Below, piece by piece: positions 44,018 to 54,034 of a DNA stretch of 64,000 bases. The stretch is from Acinetobacter dispersus (GTDB taxonomy: Bacteria > Pseudomonadota > Gammaproteobacteria > Pseudomonadales > Moraxellaceae). Position 1 is the first letter of the stretch, and the number at the start of each line of letters is the position of its first letter. The notes beneath the pieces were generated by a model that worked only from the letters and a program-made list of their open reading frames with translations, did not search any database and was not told the origin of the DNA. The position numbers and the translations under genes were made by a program. Location: assembly GCF_009884975.1 (NCBI RefSeq), contig NZ_CP041970.1, forward strand, positions 3,348,001 to 3,412,000, written 5' to 3'.

Positions 44018-44047
44018 AAAAAGCCTAGTCACGGCATGACTAGGCTT
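44018..44047 (-). terminator. Terminator of the small secreted protein gene
   Basis: Ten-base arms AAGCCTAGTC/GACTAGGCTT, followed by TTTTTCG on the minus strand. Its presence supports the short gene upstream being real. Confidence 0.85.
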
Positions 44048-44084
44048 CATTTAAACATGTGAAGGGGCACATATTTAAGAAATA

Positions 44085-44390
44085 TTAAGAGGTATGCGGT
44101 TGAAATATGGTTTGGACGAAACGAGAAAAACGTTCATGCTGGCTGGCAAAGAAGGTCTGTGTTGGTGTGGTTCGAATCGTATTCAACATCTTTAACTCAT
44201 CGTCTGATGAGGGTAATAAACCAGTATTACGTTTTTGCTGATCAAGTGCTTTAACAATTAAGCTCGAAGAAGATTTATCAATTGTTTTTATGTTATTGCT
44301 TTCTTTAATTGCTGCCGCGTGTCCAAATTGAATAGAACATACTAAAAATAAGCTTAAGCTTAGTGTTTTTTTCAAATTTAATGCTCGCAT
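44085..44390 (-). CDS. Small secreted protein of unknown function
   Basis: A 101-residue protein with a clear signal sequence (LKKTLSLSLFLVCSIQFGHAAA, cleavage near residue 26). The mature part is about 75 residues, hydrophilic, without cysteines or recognised motifs. AAGGGG precedes the ATG at a slightly long distance, and a minus-strand terminator follows. Codon use is AT-rich like its surroundings. Probably a real periplasmic protein; function unknown. Confidence 0.65.
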   Translation of the reverse strand: MRALNLKKTLSLSLFLVCSIQFGHAAAIKESNNIKTIDKSSSSLIVKALDQQKRNTGLLPSSDDELKMLNTIRTTPTQTFFASQHERFSRFVQTIFQPHTS

Positions 44391-44800
44391 TGCTCACATC
44401 CCCTTATATGATTTTGAGTCTACAAGACTAACCAAACAACTATAGTATTGCTTTAATAATACGATTTAAACATAAATCTTAATAAAAAAGTTGATATATG
44501 TCACACTTTTTACAAAAATATAAAAATTTGACACATCCTAGTGTTTATTTATAGCAATGTGGCTACTTTGTATACAACTAGAATTTAGCAAGCAAATGTG
44601 TAGAAAAAGTGGAGAATGATAACTTTTCTCATTTTGCCATAAAAATAACAGGCAGAGTATTGTTTTAATACAAAAAATATGGACTAGGGCTATATCTTAA
44701 AAACAGAATAGCAATAAATTTATTGATATAACTATATGATTGTAAATTATTTTTAAAGAAATATAGTGGTGACAAACGGGGCGAAATGAGTAAACAATAA
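44391..44800. other. Divergent AT-rich region upstream of sbp
   Basis: 410 bases without a supported gene. A promoter candidate towards sbp is TTGACA (44528-44533), 16-base spacer, TATAGC (44550-44555), which would give a 5' UTR of about 240 bases. A five-codon frame ATG-AGT-AAA-CAA-TAA (44786-44800) directly abuts the sbp ATG. Confidence 0.45.
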
Positions 44801-45796
44801 ATGAAAACTGTCATCGCAGCAGCATTGTTGGCGTTGGGCTTAAATGGCGTAGCACAAGCGGCAACTACTTTTTTAAACGTGTCTTATGATCCAACACGTG
44901 AGTTTTATCAAGAATACAATCAAGCATTTGGTCAGTACTGGAAAAAAAGAACAGGGCAGGATGTTGATTTCAAGCAGTCGCATGGTGGCTCGGGTAAACA
45001 GGCGCGTTCAGTCATAGATGGCTTGCAGGCAGATGTTGTAACGCTCGCATTGGCCAATGATATTGATGAAATTGCCAATGCAGGTTTAATTCGTAAAGAT
45101 TGGCAAAAACAATTTAAAGATAACTCTGCGCCTTATACCTCAACCGTGGTGTTTTTAGTGCGTAAGGGCAACCCAAAGAATATTCGTGACTGGAATGACT
45201 TGACTAAGTCAGGTGTCGAAATTATCACTCCAAACCCAAAAACTGGTGGCGCGCCGCGTTGGATTTATTTATCAGCTTGGGGTTATGCATTGAAGCAGCC
45301 CGGTGGTAATGATGCTAAAGCACGTGAATTGGTGAAAAAGCTTTATCAAAATGTCAAAGTCTTAGACTCAGGTGCACGTGGTTCACTCACCACTTTTGCT
45401 GAACGTGGCATTGGCGATGTATTGTTGTCTTGGGAAAATGAAGCATTATTGGCAACTCAAGGCTTAGGAAAAGATAAATTTGAAATTGTGTATCCTTCAA
45501 TTTCGATTTTGGCTGAACCTTCTGTGGCAATCGTTGATAAAACTGTCGATAAAAATGGCAACCGTCAGTTAGCGCGTGGTTACTTAAATTTCCTTTATTC
45601 ACCTTTAGGGCAAGAGCTGGCTGCGAAATATTATTTCCGTCCGCGTAATCCACAGGTCGCTGCCAAATATGCTCAGCAATTTCCAAAGATTAAACTCTTC
45701 AAGATTGATGATGTGTTTGGTGGCTGGGCAAAAGCACAAAAAACACATTTTGTGAATGGTGCGATTTTTGACCAGATTTATGCGGAAAAACCATAA
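44801..45796 (+). CDS. sbp: Sulfate-binding periplasmic protein Sbp
   Basis: A 331-residue ABC-transporter substrate-binding protein for sulfate/thiosulfate. Signal peptide of 20 residues ending AQA-A, then the family segments [55 protein letters not shown] and [25 protein letters not shown]. Serines, Gly-rich loops and the RGSLTTF segment form the sulfate pocket. The cysTWA transporter genes are not adjacent, so it must serve a complex encoded elsewhere. The ribosome site is poor (GGGGCG) and a tiny reading frame abuts the ATG. A terminator follows. Confidence 0.94.
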   Translation: MKTVIAAALLALGLNGVAQAATTFLNVSYDPTREFYQEYNQAFGQYWKKRTGQDVDFKQSHGGSGKQARSVIDGLQADVVTLALANDIDEIANAGLIRKDWQKQFKDNSAPYTSTVVFLVRKGNPKNIRDWNDLTKSGVEIITPNPKTGGAPRWIYLSAWGYALKQPGGNDAKARELVKKLYQNVKVLDSGARGSLTTFAERGIGDVLLSWENEALLATQGLGKDKFEIVYPSISILAEPSVAIVDKTVDKNGNRQLARGYLNFLYSPLGQELAAKYYFRPRNPQVAAKYAQQFPKIKLFKIDDVFGGWAKAQKTHFVNGAIFDQIYAEKP

Positions 45797-45827
45797 ATTC
45801 AGTTTCTACTGAGATTAAAGTGAATGA

Positions 45828-45861
45828 TCAAAAAGCAAATACCGAAGGTGTTTGCTTTTTT
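45828..45861 (+). terminator. Terminator after sbp
   Basis: Stem AGCAAATACC/GGTGTTTGCT with a GAAG loop region and a T-tract. Confidence 0.9.
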
Positions 45862-45993
45862 ATTGAGTGAAAAATGATAAGAAAACGGTTTTATCTATGA
45901 AAAGTTAAGAATTCTCTACAAAAAGTCGTTTGGTGCTGGCATAAAACAAGGTGATAATGTGCAGTTACATTTTCAGCTGTTGATCCATTTCTT

Positions 45994-46914
45994 ATGTCGC
46001 ATATTTCTGTCTTACTTCATGAAACCGTTGATGGCGTATTGGCAGGTCGCGATACTGGTATTTTTGTCGACGCGACTTTTGGTCGTGGTGGACATACCAA
46101 GTTGTTACTTTCAAAACTAGATCAAAATGCACGTGTTTATGCCTTCGATAAAGATCCTCAAGCGCTTGAAGTTGCAGCACAATTAGAACAAGAAGATCCG
46201 CGTTTTAAAATTATTCATGCCAGTTTTGCAGATATTCAATCCGAGTTAGCTCAAATTGGTCTGACTGAAGTTGATGGCATTATGGCTGACTTAGGGGTGT
46301 CATCACCACAATTGGACCAAGCTGAACGTGGTTTTAGCTTCATGCAAAATGGGCCGTTGGATATGCGGATGGATAATTCGCAAGGTTTAACAGCAGCTGA
46401 GTGGTTACTTGAAATTGAAGAAGAAAAACTCGCAAACATTATCTATCAATATGGCGAAGAGCGTTATAGCCGCCGCATTGCCAAAGCGATTAAATTGGCA
46501 GGTGAAATGACAACGACTGCCCAACTGGCAGAAGTGGTTAAAACTGCACATCCAAAATGGGAAAAGCATAAGCATCCTGCAACACGTACTTTTCAGGCGA
46601 TTCGTATTGCCATTAACAAAGAACTTGATGATATCGAGACATTTTTACCGCAAGCTGTCACATTATTAAAACCAACTGCGCAGCTGGCAGTGATTAGCTT
46701 TCATTCTTTGGAAGATCGTTTAATCAAGCAGTTTATTCAAAAAGAATCGAGTTTGGCTGAAGACACGGGCTGGGGTATGCCTCAAGCACAGGTCGATACT
46801 CGACGTTTAAAGAAAGTTTCTCGTATTCGTGCGAGTGAAGCAGAAGTAAAAGCAAATCCTCGTTCGCGTAGTGCATGGCTACGCGTGGCTGAGCGTTTAG
46901 AGCAAAAAGGCTGA
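45994..46914 (+). CDS. rsmH: 16S rRNA (cytosine1402-N4)-methyltransferase RsmH
   Basis: A 306-residue methyltransferase (formerly MraW) that methylates C1402 in the ribosomal P site. SAM motif FVDATFGRGGHT at residues 24-35, GIMADLGVSSPQLD, and TFQAIRIAINKEL are all diagnostic. It opens the division and cell-wall cluster. The mraZ repressor gene that usually precedes it is absent; sbp and a terminator occupy that place. The ATG at 45994 has a weak ribosome site. ftsL follows after two bases. Confidence 0.97.
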   Translation: MSHISVLLHETVDGVLAGRDTGIFVDATFGRGGHTKLLLSKLDQNARVYAFDKDPQALEVAAQLEQEDPRFKIIHASFADIQSELAQIGLTEVDGIMADLGVSSPQLDQAERGFSFMQNGPLDMRMDNSQGLTAAEWLLEIEEEKLANIIYQYGEERYSRRIAKAIKLAGEMTTTAQLAEVVKTAHPKWEKHKHPATRTFQAIRIAINKELDDIETFLPQAVTLLKPTAQLAVISFHSLEDRLIKQFIQKESSLAEDTGWGMPQAQVDTRRLKKVSRIRASEAEVKANPRSRSAWLRVAERLEQKG

Positions 46915-46916
46915 GA

Positions 46917-47255
46917 ATGAACAACAAGAATGATGACGACGTTAAACCAAGCAGCAGAAAAGGACTGAAAAAGGTTGTTGTGTATGCTGTACTCGTTGCA
47001 TTGGTGTTTACAAGTGCGATGATGGTGGTGTTTCAAGTATTTGAATACCGTCATGATTATCGTGACTTGAGTGCATATATGCGTGAAAGAGATGATTTAA
47101 ACGCTGAATGGGGGCGTTTATTGATTGAACAGCAAACCTTTGGTGCAACCGCACAGATTGGTTCTCGCGCAGTCACTCAACTACGTATGTTCTCACCTCC
47201 TGCAACGCAGACGGTTGTGATTTCTTTACCTATGACTTCAAAGCAAGATAAATAA
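46917..47255 (+). CDS. ftsL: Cell division protein FtsL
   Basis: A 112-residue bitopic division protein. A basic cytoplasmic N-terminus (residues 1-23) is followed by one membrane helix (about 24-45) and a periplasmic heptad-repeat coiled coil (about 47-90, AYMRERDDLNAEWGRLLIEQQTFG). It forms the FtsQLB complex that activates FtsWI. Sequence is poorly conserved in general; the position between rsmH and ftsI and the topology make the call. Starts two bases after the rsmH stop. Confidence 0.93.
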   Translation: MNNKNDDDVKPSSRKGLKKVVVYAVLVALVFTSAMMVVFQVFEYRHDYRDLSAYMRERDDLNAEWGRLLIEQQTFGATAQIGSRAVTQLRMFSPPATQTVVISLPMTSKQDK

Positions 47256-47265
47256 GGCATGCTGT

Positions 47266-49095
47266 ATGGCAGATAAGCGAAGTAAACCAATACGAAAAAA
47301 ACAGCAGTCTATTTCTGAAAGACCGACCCTTGCTTTGGATATGTGGCGATTTTATCTGCTTTGGGGAACGGTACTCCTTTGTTTTGTTGTGTTGATTGCA
47401 CGTGCGTTCTATGTGCAAGTGGTCAATAAGGACTTTTTGCAAAATAAGGCCAATGCCAATATTTTAAGGACTGAGCGTTTAGAGGCGATGCGTGGTGTGA
47501 TTAGTGATCGCCATGGCGTACCTTTGGCGATTAGTACCCCGATCATGAAAATTGTGATGGACCCAAGAGATTATTGGGAAACCAAACAGCAATTTGATGA
47601 CATCACGGCAGAACTCAAAAAAGATCCGAATAATCGTAAATTAAAACGTCAATTGCCTGATAAAAACTTGAACCTAGATGAATTGGCAGATGCGGTTGGT
47701 GTAGATCGTGCAGATTTAAAGAAACAAATGCAGGCACGTCCTCGTTCACGTTATTTAGTTTTGCAAAAAGAAATTCCACCACAACAAGCTGACTTGATTA
47801 CCAAGCGTAATTTCCAAGGCGTTTATGCAGAGAAAAGTTATAAACGCTACTATCCACAACCGCAGCCAAATGCACAGATTATTGGTTTGACCAATAGTGA
47901 AGGGGTGGGGATTGAAGGTTTGGAAATGCAACTGAATAAACAGTTGTCAGGGATGGATGGCGAGCAGAAAATTATCCGCGATAAAAAGGGTAATCGTCTG
48001 AAAGTTTCAGAAGTCATTAAAGAAGTTGAATCAGGTGAGAATGTTACCCTGAGTATCGATTCACGTTTGCAATATATTATGTACCGTGAATTGACTGCTG
48101 CAGGTGTCGCCAACAATGCACGCTCAGCAACTGCGATTGCAGTCGATGTTAAAACGGGTGAAATTTTGGCGATGACCAGCTGGCCGTCGTATAACCCGAA
48201 CGATAAGAATGGTCTCAGCAATAAAGATGCGATGCGTAACCGTGGCGCGATTGATATGTTTGAACCAGGTTCAACCATGAAGCCGTTTACAGTGGCTGCT
48301 GCCTTGGAAAGCGGTAAATACACGCCGAATACGATTGTTAATACTTCACCAGGATCGATGCGTTTAGGTTGGCATACCATTCGTGATACACATAACTATG
48401 GTGCTTTAACCGTTTCTGGGGTGATTATTAAATCTTCGAACGTGGGTTCGGCAAAAATCGCCTTGTCTTTACCAAAAGATACCGTCCCGTCTTTCTTTAG
48501 ACGTGCAGGTTTTGGTCATCGTTCAGCGGTGAAATTTCCAGGTGAAAGTTCTGGTTTGCTCTATTCAGGCGATAAGCTCAATCCATCGCAGTTGGGGACC
48601 ATGGCGTATGGTTATGGTTTGAATGCGACAATTTTACAAGTTGCACAAGGTTATGCCATGTTGGCAAATCATGGCGTACAAATGCCATTGAGTTTGCGAA
48701 AATTGGATAAGGCTCCAGAAGGCACACAGGTGTTGAGTCCTAAAATTGCCGATCAAGTCCTCACCATGCTTGAACAAGTCACCATGCCTGGTGGTACAGC
48801 GAAACAAGCGGTAATTCCTGGCTATCGCGTTGGGGGTAAGACAGGGACAGCGCATAAATTACGTGCAGACCGTAAAGGTTACTCAAACAGTGAGTATCGT
48901 GCTTTATTTGCAGGTGTTGCGCCAATCAGCGATCCGCGTTTAGCCATGATTGTCGTGGTTGAAAACCCACAAGGCCGTTACTATGGTGGTTTGGTTGCTG
49001 CGCCTGTATTTGCGCGCATCATGCAAGAGTCTTTACGCCTTTTGAATGTGCCTTTAGATAAGCCACTTGATACTTCTATAAAATCCAATCCGTAG
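47266..49095 (+). CDS. ftsI: Septal peptidoglycan transpeptidase FtsI (PBP3)
   Basis: A 609-residue class B penicillin-binding protein that cross-links septal peptidoglycan with FtsW. One N-terminal membrane anchor (about 28-50), a pedestal domain (about 65-240), and a transpeptidase domain. Active-site motifs: Ser336-Thr-Met-Lys339 (nucleophile Ser336), Ser390-Ser-Asn392, and KTGT near residue 523, matching Acinetobacter PBP3 numbering. It is the main target of cefiderocol, aztreonam and related drugs in the genus. I looked for altered residues only at the catalytic motifs, which are intact. Confidence 0.97.
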   Translation: MADKRSKPIRKKQQSISERPTLALDMWRFYLLWGTVLLCFVVLIARAFYVQVVNKDFLQNKANANILRTERLEAMRGVISDRHGVPLAISTPIMKIVMDPRDYWETKQQFDDITAELKKDPNNRKLKRQLPDKNLNLDELADAVGVDRADLKKQMQARPRSRYLVLQKEIPPQQADLITKRNFQGVYAEKSYKRYYPQPQPNAQIIGLTNSEGVGIEGLEMQLNKQLSGMDGEQKIIRDKKGNRLKVSEVIKEVESGENVTLSIDSRLQYIMYRELTAAGVANNARSATAIAVDVKTGEILAMTSWPSYNPNDKNGLSNKDAMRNRGAIDMFEPGSTMKPFTVAAALESGKYTPNTIVNTSPGSMRLGWHTIRDTHNYGALTVSGVIIKSSNVGSAKIALSLPKDTVPSFFRRAGFGHRSAVKFPGESSGLLYSGDKLNPSQLGTMAYGYGLNATILQVAQGYAMLANHGVQMPLSLRKLDKAPEGTQVLSPKIADQVLTMLEQVTMPGGTAKQAVIPGYRVGGKTGTAHKLRADRKGYSNSEYRALFAGVAPISDPRLAMIVVVENPQGRYYGGLVAAPVFARIMQESLRLLNVPLDKPLDTSIKSNP

Positions 49096-49102
49096 GTAAA
49101 TT

Positions 49103-50602
49103 ATGTCGATTCGTTTTCAACAGATACACCCGATCAGCATAGATGCGGCTTGGTATACCCAACCTTTTCAGGGTTTTTCTTTGGATAGTCGCAAGGTTGA
49201 GAAAGGGCAAATTTTTATTGCTTTAAATAGCTATAGCCAACCTGAAAAAACACGCCAGTTTGCACAAAATGCTTTGGATGCAGGCGCATTGGCTGTAATC
49301 AGTGAGGCACCATTGGGTCTCGCAAACGAATGGGTTTGTGCTGATGTCCGTTATCAAATGGGTGAATGGCAGAAGCAGTATTTACAAGCGACTGATCCTG
49401 TTCAGCCTTTACGTGGTATTGCGGTGACAGGAACCAATGGTAAAACCACGATTTCACGCCTCATTGCGGAGCTGATTAGCTCACAAGATAAAGGTTGTGC
49501 AGTAATGGGGACCACAGGTAACGGTATTCTGCCAAATTTAACCCCATCCACACATACCACCTTGGATGCACTGCAACTACAGCATGCGTTACATGACTAT
49601 GCCAAACAAGGCGCAAGTTTTGTTGCACTGGAAGCCAGTTCACATGGTTTGGAGCAAGGGCGTCTTAATGGTTGTGAGCTTGAAATTGCGGTGTACAGTA
49701 ATTTAAGTCGTGACCATCTGGATTATCACGGTACTTTGGAGGCTTATGCTGAAGCCAAAGCCTTATTGTTTAAATTTATGACCTTAAAAGCTGTAGTGAT
49801 CAACTTGGATGATGCACATGCACAGCTAATGTTGGAAGCTGCGAAGACGAATCCAGCACAGCCGAAAATTCTGACTTATTCTTTAACTCAGACGACAGCG
49901 GATTATTATATTGCGGATTTGCAATATCGCTTGAGTGGAGCAAGTTTTACATTAATTGCTCCGACAGGTCACTATGTGGTGCAAAGTCCATTACTTGGGC
50001 AGTTTAATGTTGAGAATTTATTAGCCAGCCTGATTGCAGCAGAGTCTGCTGGTTTTGCCTTGGCTGATTTGGTCCAGTTTGTGCCGCAACTGAAAGGCGC
50101 ACCAGGCCGTATGCAGGTCATTCAAGATGCTGAGCGTTTATTTGTGGTTGATTATGCGCATACACCTGATGCTTTGATCCAAGTACTGACGACCTTAAAA
50201 CGTCATGTGACTGGACAATTATGGGCTGTGTTTGGTTGCGGTGGCGATCGTGATCGTGGCAAACGTCCACTCATGACTCAAGCTGCACTTGATCATGCCA
50301 ATCCAGTCATGCTGACTTCGGATAATCCGAGAACTGAAAATCCTGAACAGATTTTTGCTGACATGAAGCAGGGCATTGATTTTACTGCCCACATAATGCA
50401 TGAAATCCATGATCGCCGTGAAGCGATTAAGTTTGCTGTAGCGCAAGCCCAAGCGGGAGATATTGTGGTGATTGCGGGTAAGGGGCATGAAAACTATCAG
50501 GAAATTGATGGGGTTCGCCATTGGTTTGATGATGTGGTTGAGGTGCAGTCTGCGATTGATGCACAGCCACATCCTGTCGATTCAGCCTATCCTGCGCAAT
50601 AA
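49103..50602 (+). CDS. murE: UDP-N-acetylmuramoyl-tripeptide synthetase MurE
   Basis: A 499-residue cytoplasmic Mur ligase that adds the third stem-peptide residue. ATP site GTNGKTT, UDP-MurNAc-binding N-terminal domain, and the C-terminal signature LTSDNPRTENP, where DNPR indicates meso-diaminopimelate rather than lysine. This agrees with a Gram-negative wall. AGGT lies before the ATG, seven bases after ftsI. Followed after 22 bases by murF. Confidence 0.97.
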   Translation: MSIRFQQIHPISIDAAWYTQPFQGFSLDSRKVEKGQIFIALNSYSQPEKTRQFAQNALDAGALAVISEAPLGLANEWVCADVRYQMGEWQKQYLQATDPVQPLRGIAVTGTNGKTTISRLIAELISSQDKGCAVMGTTGNGILPNLTPSTHTTLDALQLQHALHDYAKQGASFVALEASSHGLEQGRLNGCELEIAVYSNLSRDHLDYHGTLEAYAEAKALLFKFMTLKAVVINLDDAHAQLMLEAAKTNPAQPKILTYSLTQTTADYYIADLQYRLSGASFTLIAPTGHYVVQSPLLGQFNVENLLASLIAAESAGFALADLVQFVPQLKGAPGRMQVIQDAERLFVVDYAHTPDALIQVLTTLKRHVTGQLWAVFGCGGDRDRGKRPLMTQAALDHANPVMLTSDNPRTENPEQIFADMKQGIDFTAHIMHEIHDRREAIKFAVAQAQAGDIVVIAGKGHENYQEIDGVRHWFDDVVEVQSAIDAQPHPVDSAYPAQ

Positions 50603-50624
50603 GGTTAAAAGGTAAATAAAGCGT

Positions 50625-52022
50625 ATGCACACTTCAACGACCAGTACTGTTCCATTACAACCTTGGACCGCAGAACAATTACAACAGGCCACACAAGGGC
50701 AGTGGCATAAACAGAAGCTTCCGCAAGGTGAAATTAAACGTATTTTAACGGATTCACGTCATGCAGAAGCAGGTGATGCTTTCCTTGCATTAAAGGGTGA
50801 ACGTTTTGATGCACATAATTTTGTGGCACAAGTAGCCACACAAGGGTGTCAAATTGCGATTGTTGATCATCCTGTCGATGCTGATATTGCTCAGTTGGTT
50901 GTCAAGGATACGCGTTTGGCTTTGGGGCAGTTGGGTGCTTATCGTCGCCAACACAACTCGCAATTGAAAGTGATTGCTTTAACAGGCAGTAGTGGTAAAA
51001 CCACCACCAAAGAAATGTTGGGCAGTATTTTATCTCGCTTGGCGCCGACCTTGATTACCCGTGGCAACCTGAATAATGATCTCGGTGTTCCGATGATGTT
51101 ACTTGAGCTGCGCCCTGAGCATCAGTATGCCGTAATGGAACTGGGTGCCAGCCATCAAGGTGAAATTGATTACACTTCGAATCTGGTTCAGCCGCATGTG
51201 GCTGGGATTTTAAATATTGGTACAGCGCACTTGGGTGAGTTTGGTGGACGTGAAGGTATTTGCCGCGCTAAATCAGAAATCTATGCGCATATTTTGCCAC
51301 AAGGCACTGCGATCGTGCCTGCACAAGATGATTTTGTAGCTACGATTCGTGAAAATGCACAGGCACATCCGATTCTCAGTTTCGGTGAAGGCGGTGATAT
51401 TTTTGCGACAGATATTCAGCTTCATCCTCAATCAGCACAATTTAACTTGCATACTCCACAAGGCAATCGTTCGGTAAATCTACCATTCGCAGGTGCGCAC
51501 AATGTACAGAATGCCGCAGCAGCGACCGCATTTGCGTTAGCGATTGGTATTGCATTGGATGATATTGTGCAAGGTTTAGAGCAAGCACAAGGTGCCAAAG
51601 GGCGTCTGAACTTTATTCAACACCAACATCATTTGTTTATTGATGATACCTATAATGCCAACCCGACTTCGATGCGTGCAGCGGCAGAGGTCTTGTTGCA
51701 GCAACAGGGCTTAAAAGTCATGGTGATGGGAGATATTGGTGAGCTGGGTGAAAGTAGCTGGCAAGAGCATCATGATCTCGGCCGAGACTTGGCATCGTTA
51801 CCATTAGAGCATCTGGTTGTTGTCGGTGAATTCGCTGAAGCAGCGCAACAAGGTTCATCTCATTCAGAAAAGTTACATGCCTTTGCAACACAGGCAGAAG
51901 CATTACCGTTTTTAATTAATTTAGTCCAAACACATCAACCCCAGTCAATGAGTTTCCTATTCAAAGGGTCTCGTTATACCCACATGGAAACGTTGATGGC
52001 TGACTTGATGGAGAAAATTTAA
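50625..52022 (+). CDS. murF: UDP-N-acetylmuramoyl-tripeptide--D-Ala-D-Ala ligase MurF
   Basis: A 465-residue Mur ligase completing the UDP-MurNAc-pentapeptide. ATP loop LTGSSGKTTTKEM, the NLNNDLGVP segment, and DDTYNANPTSM are family hallmarks. The stop directly precedes the mraY ATG (TAAATG), so the two are coupled. The AAAGGTAAATAAAGCGT upstream provides the ribosome site. Confidence 0.96.
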   Translation: MHTSTTSTVPLQPWTAEQLQQATQGQWHKQKLPQGEIKRILTDSRHAEAGDAFLALKGERFDAHNFVAQVATQGCQIAIVDHPVDADIAQLVVKDTRLALGQLGAYRRQHNSQLKVIALTGSSGKTTTKEMLGSILSRLAPTLITRGNLNNDLGVPMMLLELRPEHQYAVMELGASHQGEIDYTSNLVQPHVAGILNIGTAHLGEFGGREGICRAKSEIYAHILPQGTAIVPAQDDFVATIRENAQAHPILSFGEGGDIFATDIQLHPQSAQFNLHTPQGNRSVNLPFAGAHNVQNAAAATAFALAIGIALDDIVQGLEQAQGAKGRLNFIQHQHHLFIDDTYNANPTSMRAAAEVLLQQQGLKVMVMGDIGELGESSWQEHHDLGRDLASLPLEHLVVVGEFAEAAQQGSSHSEKLHAFATQAEALPFLINLVQTHQPQSMSFLFKGSRYTHMETLMADLMEKI

Positions 52023-53141
52023 ATGTTGTTATGGTTATTTGAGCAATTGGCGGACTATAACAGTTCGTTTCAGGTTGTTCGTTATTTAACATTGCGCTCT
52101 TTGTTGAGCTTGCTGACGGCCTTGACGATCGGATTGGTTTTAGGACCAGTGATGATTCGTAAATTACAGGCATTAAAATATGGTCAGGCAGTGAGCTCTT
52201 TTGCACCTGAAAACCATGCCAAAAAAATGGGAACGCCAACCATGGGCGGGATTCTCATTTTGCTTTCTATTGGGATTAGTACCCTGTTGTGGGCTGACTT
52301 ATCTAACCCATATGTTTGGATTGTACTGGGTGTCATGGTGGTGTTTGGTGCTGTTGGTTGGGCGGATGACTGGATTAAAGTTCGTTACAAAGACAATGCA
52401 GGTTTGCCAGCACGGAAGAAGTTCTTCTGGACTTCAGTGGCGTCGTTAGGAGCAGGTATTGCCTTATATGTAATTGCAAAACAACAGGATAGCGTCGTGC
52501 ATACTGAGAATATGCTAGATTTGCTGATCCCATTCTTTAAGAATCTTTCTATTCCTCTATCTGCTGTGCCATTGGGTCTAGCATTTATTGTGTTTACTTA
52601 TCTGGTGATCAATGGCGCATCGAATGCGGTGAATCTTACCGATGGCTTAGACGGTTTGGCTATTATGCCGATCGTTATGGTGGCGGCTGGTCTAGGTGTG
52701 TTCGCTTATTTGTCTGGTGATATTCGTTTTGCCAATTATTTGCATATTCCTTATGTAAAATATACCTCTGAACTAGTGGTGATCTGTTCTGCCATGGTTG
52801 GTGCTGGTTTGGCCTTCCTTTGGTACAATGCTCATCCAGCCCAAGTCTTTATGGGTGATGTCGGTGCGTTGGCACTTGGCGCGATGCTCGGTACTATTGC
52901 GGTCATGGTTCGTCAAGAAATCGTATTTGCCATTATGGGCGGTGTATTTGTGATGGAAGCGATTTCTGTATTCCTGCAAATCGGTTCATTGCGCATGCGT
53001 AATAAGCGTGTTTTCTTGATGGCGCCTTTGCATCATCATTATGAAAAACAAGGCTGGAAAGAAACTCAGGTTGTGATTCGTTTCTGGATTATCACGATTT
53101 TCCTCGTCGTGTTAGGCTTAATGACCTTAAAATTACGTTAA
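52023..53141 (+). CDS. mraY: Phospho-N-acetylmuramoyl-pentapeptide transferase MraY
   Basis: A 372-residue inner-membrane enzyme that transfers phospho-MurNAc-pentapeptide to undecaprenyl phosphate, making lipid I. Ten hydrophobic helices. Catalytic aspartates are in GWADDWIKV and [10 protein letters not shown], and the C-terminal [13 protein letters not shown] cytoplasmic histidine cluster is intact. It is the last gene of this cluster: a strong terminator follows, and murD, ftsW, murG, murC and ftsQAZ are not present here. Confidence 0.97.
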   Translation: MLLWLFEQLADYNSSFQVVRYLTLRSLLSLLTALTIGLVLGPVMIRKLQALKYGQAVSSFAPENHAKKMGTPTMGGILILLSIGISTLLWADLSNPYVWIVLGVMVVFGAVGWADDWIKVRYKDNAGLPARKKFFWTSVASLGAGIALYVIAKQQDSVVHTENMLDLLIPFFKNLSIPLSAVPLGLAFIVFTYLVINGASNAVNLTDGLDGLAIMPIVMVAAGLGVFAYLSGDIRFANYLHIPYVKYTSELVVICSAMVGAGLAFLWYNAHPAQVFMGDVGALALGAMLGTIAVMVRQEIVFAIMGGVFVMEAISVFLQIGSLRMRNKRVFLMAPLHHHYEKQGWKETQVVIRFWIITIFLVVLGLMTLKLR

Positions 53142-53157
53142 ACCAAGATTCAAGAAA

Positions 53158-53183
53158 GAAGCTGGTATTGACCAGCTTTTTTT
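53158..53183 (+). terminator. Terminator after mraY
   Basis: Stem AAGCTGGT/ACCAGCTT with an ATTG loop and a seven-T tract, marking the end of the rsmH-mraY transcript. Confidence 0.92.
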
Positions 53184-53200
53184 ATGTTTGGAGAAAATAG

Positions 53201-54019
53201 ATGAGTTTGTTGATGTGTCCTGTTTGTCGCCAATCCTTGAATTTGGTTGAGAATTCTTGGCGTTGCGAAAAGGGACATCACTATGATGTAGCAAAACAAG
53301 GCTATGTCAATTTACACGTGGTGCAGCATAAGCACAGTAAAAGTCCAGGGGATACCCCTGAGTCGGTGCTGGCGCGTCGTGAATTTTTGCAAGCAGGTTT
53401 CTATCAGCCCTTGCAGCAAGCTGTGGTTGAAATTCTACAGCAACTTAAACCTCAAGCTATTTTAGATATTGGTTGTGGTGAAGGTTATTACACCAGTGCC
53501 ATGCAAGCTCATACTCAGCAGTGTATTGGGGTTGATATTGCCAAAACAGCAGTACAGCGTGCAGCAAAATTAAATGCAGAGGTTGTATGGGTGGTTGGAA
53601 CAGGTGCAACCTTACCAGTGCAAGATCATTCCATTGACACTTGTACCAGTCTATTTAGTCCAATTCCACAAGATGAAATCGTTAGAGTCTTGCGTGATGA
53701 AGGTTATTTAATTGTGGCAACACCTGCACCTAAACATCTTTATGACTTACGTGAAGCATTATTTGAGCAAGTAAATTTGCATGAACCTCAAAAATTTGTA
53801 GAACAGCTAGATGCCCAGTTTGAGTTAAAGCAAGCGCATATTGTTGAAGCGCCACTGCAATTGGATCAAGCTGCCTTGAGGAATTTAATTGCAATGACGC
53901 CTTATGCGTATAAAGCGAATCCTGAACGACGTAAGGTACTTGAGCAAACGCAGCAATTTGCAGTGACTGCCGCTTTTCAAATTTATCTGTTCCAAAAAAG
54001 AAAGAAGCCATCAAAGTGA
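53201..54019 (+). CDS. rlmA: 23S rRNA (guanine745-N1)-methyltransferase RlmA
   Basis: A 272-residue methyltransferase acting on G745 of 23S rRNA. An N-terminal zinc site (CPVCRQSL and CEKGHHYDVAKQGYVNL) is followed by the SAM domain with motif I LDIGCGEGYYT. The VQHKHSKSPGDTPE segment matches E. coli RlmA closely. GGAGAA precedes the ATG, 18 bases past the mraY terminator; transcription is by read-through or an unseen promoter. Its final codons form the left arm of the following terminator. Confidence 0.94.
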   Translation: MSLLMCPVCRQSLNLVENSWRCEKGHHYDVAKQGYVNLHVVQHKHSKSPGDTPESVLARREFLQAGFYQPLQQAVVEILQQLKPQAILDIGCGEGYYTSAMQAHTQQCIGVDIAKTAVQRAAKLNAEVVWVVGTGATLPVQDHSIDTCTSLFSPIPQDEIVRVLRDEGYLIVATPAPKHLYDLREALFEQVNLHEPQKFVEQLDAQFELKQAHIVEAPLQLDQAALRNLIAMTPYAYKANPERRKVLEQTQQFAVTAAFQIYLFQKRKKPSK

Positions 54020-54032
54020 TGGCTTCTTTTTT
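54001..54032. terminator. Terminator between rlmA and mrcA, overlapping the rlmA stop
   Basis: Stem GAAGCCATCA/TGATGGCTTC with an AAG loop and T-tract on the plus strand; AAAGAAAG lies opposite, giving a weaker minus-strand tract. The hairpin contains the last codons and TGA of rlmA. Confidence 0.9.
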
Positions 54033-54034
54033 AT

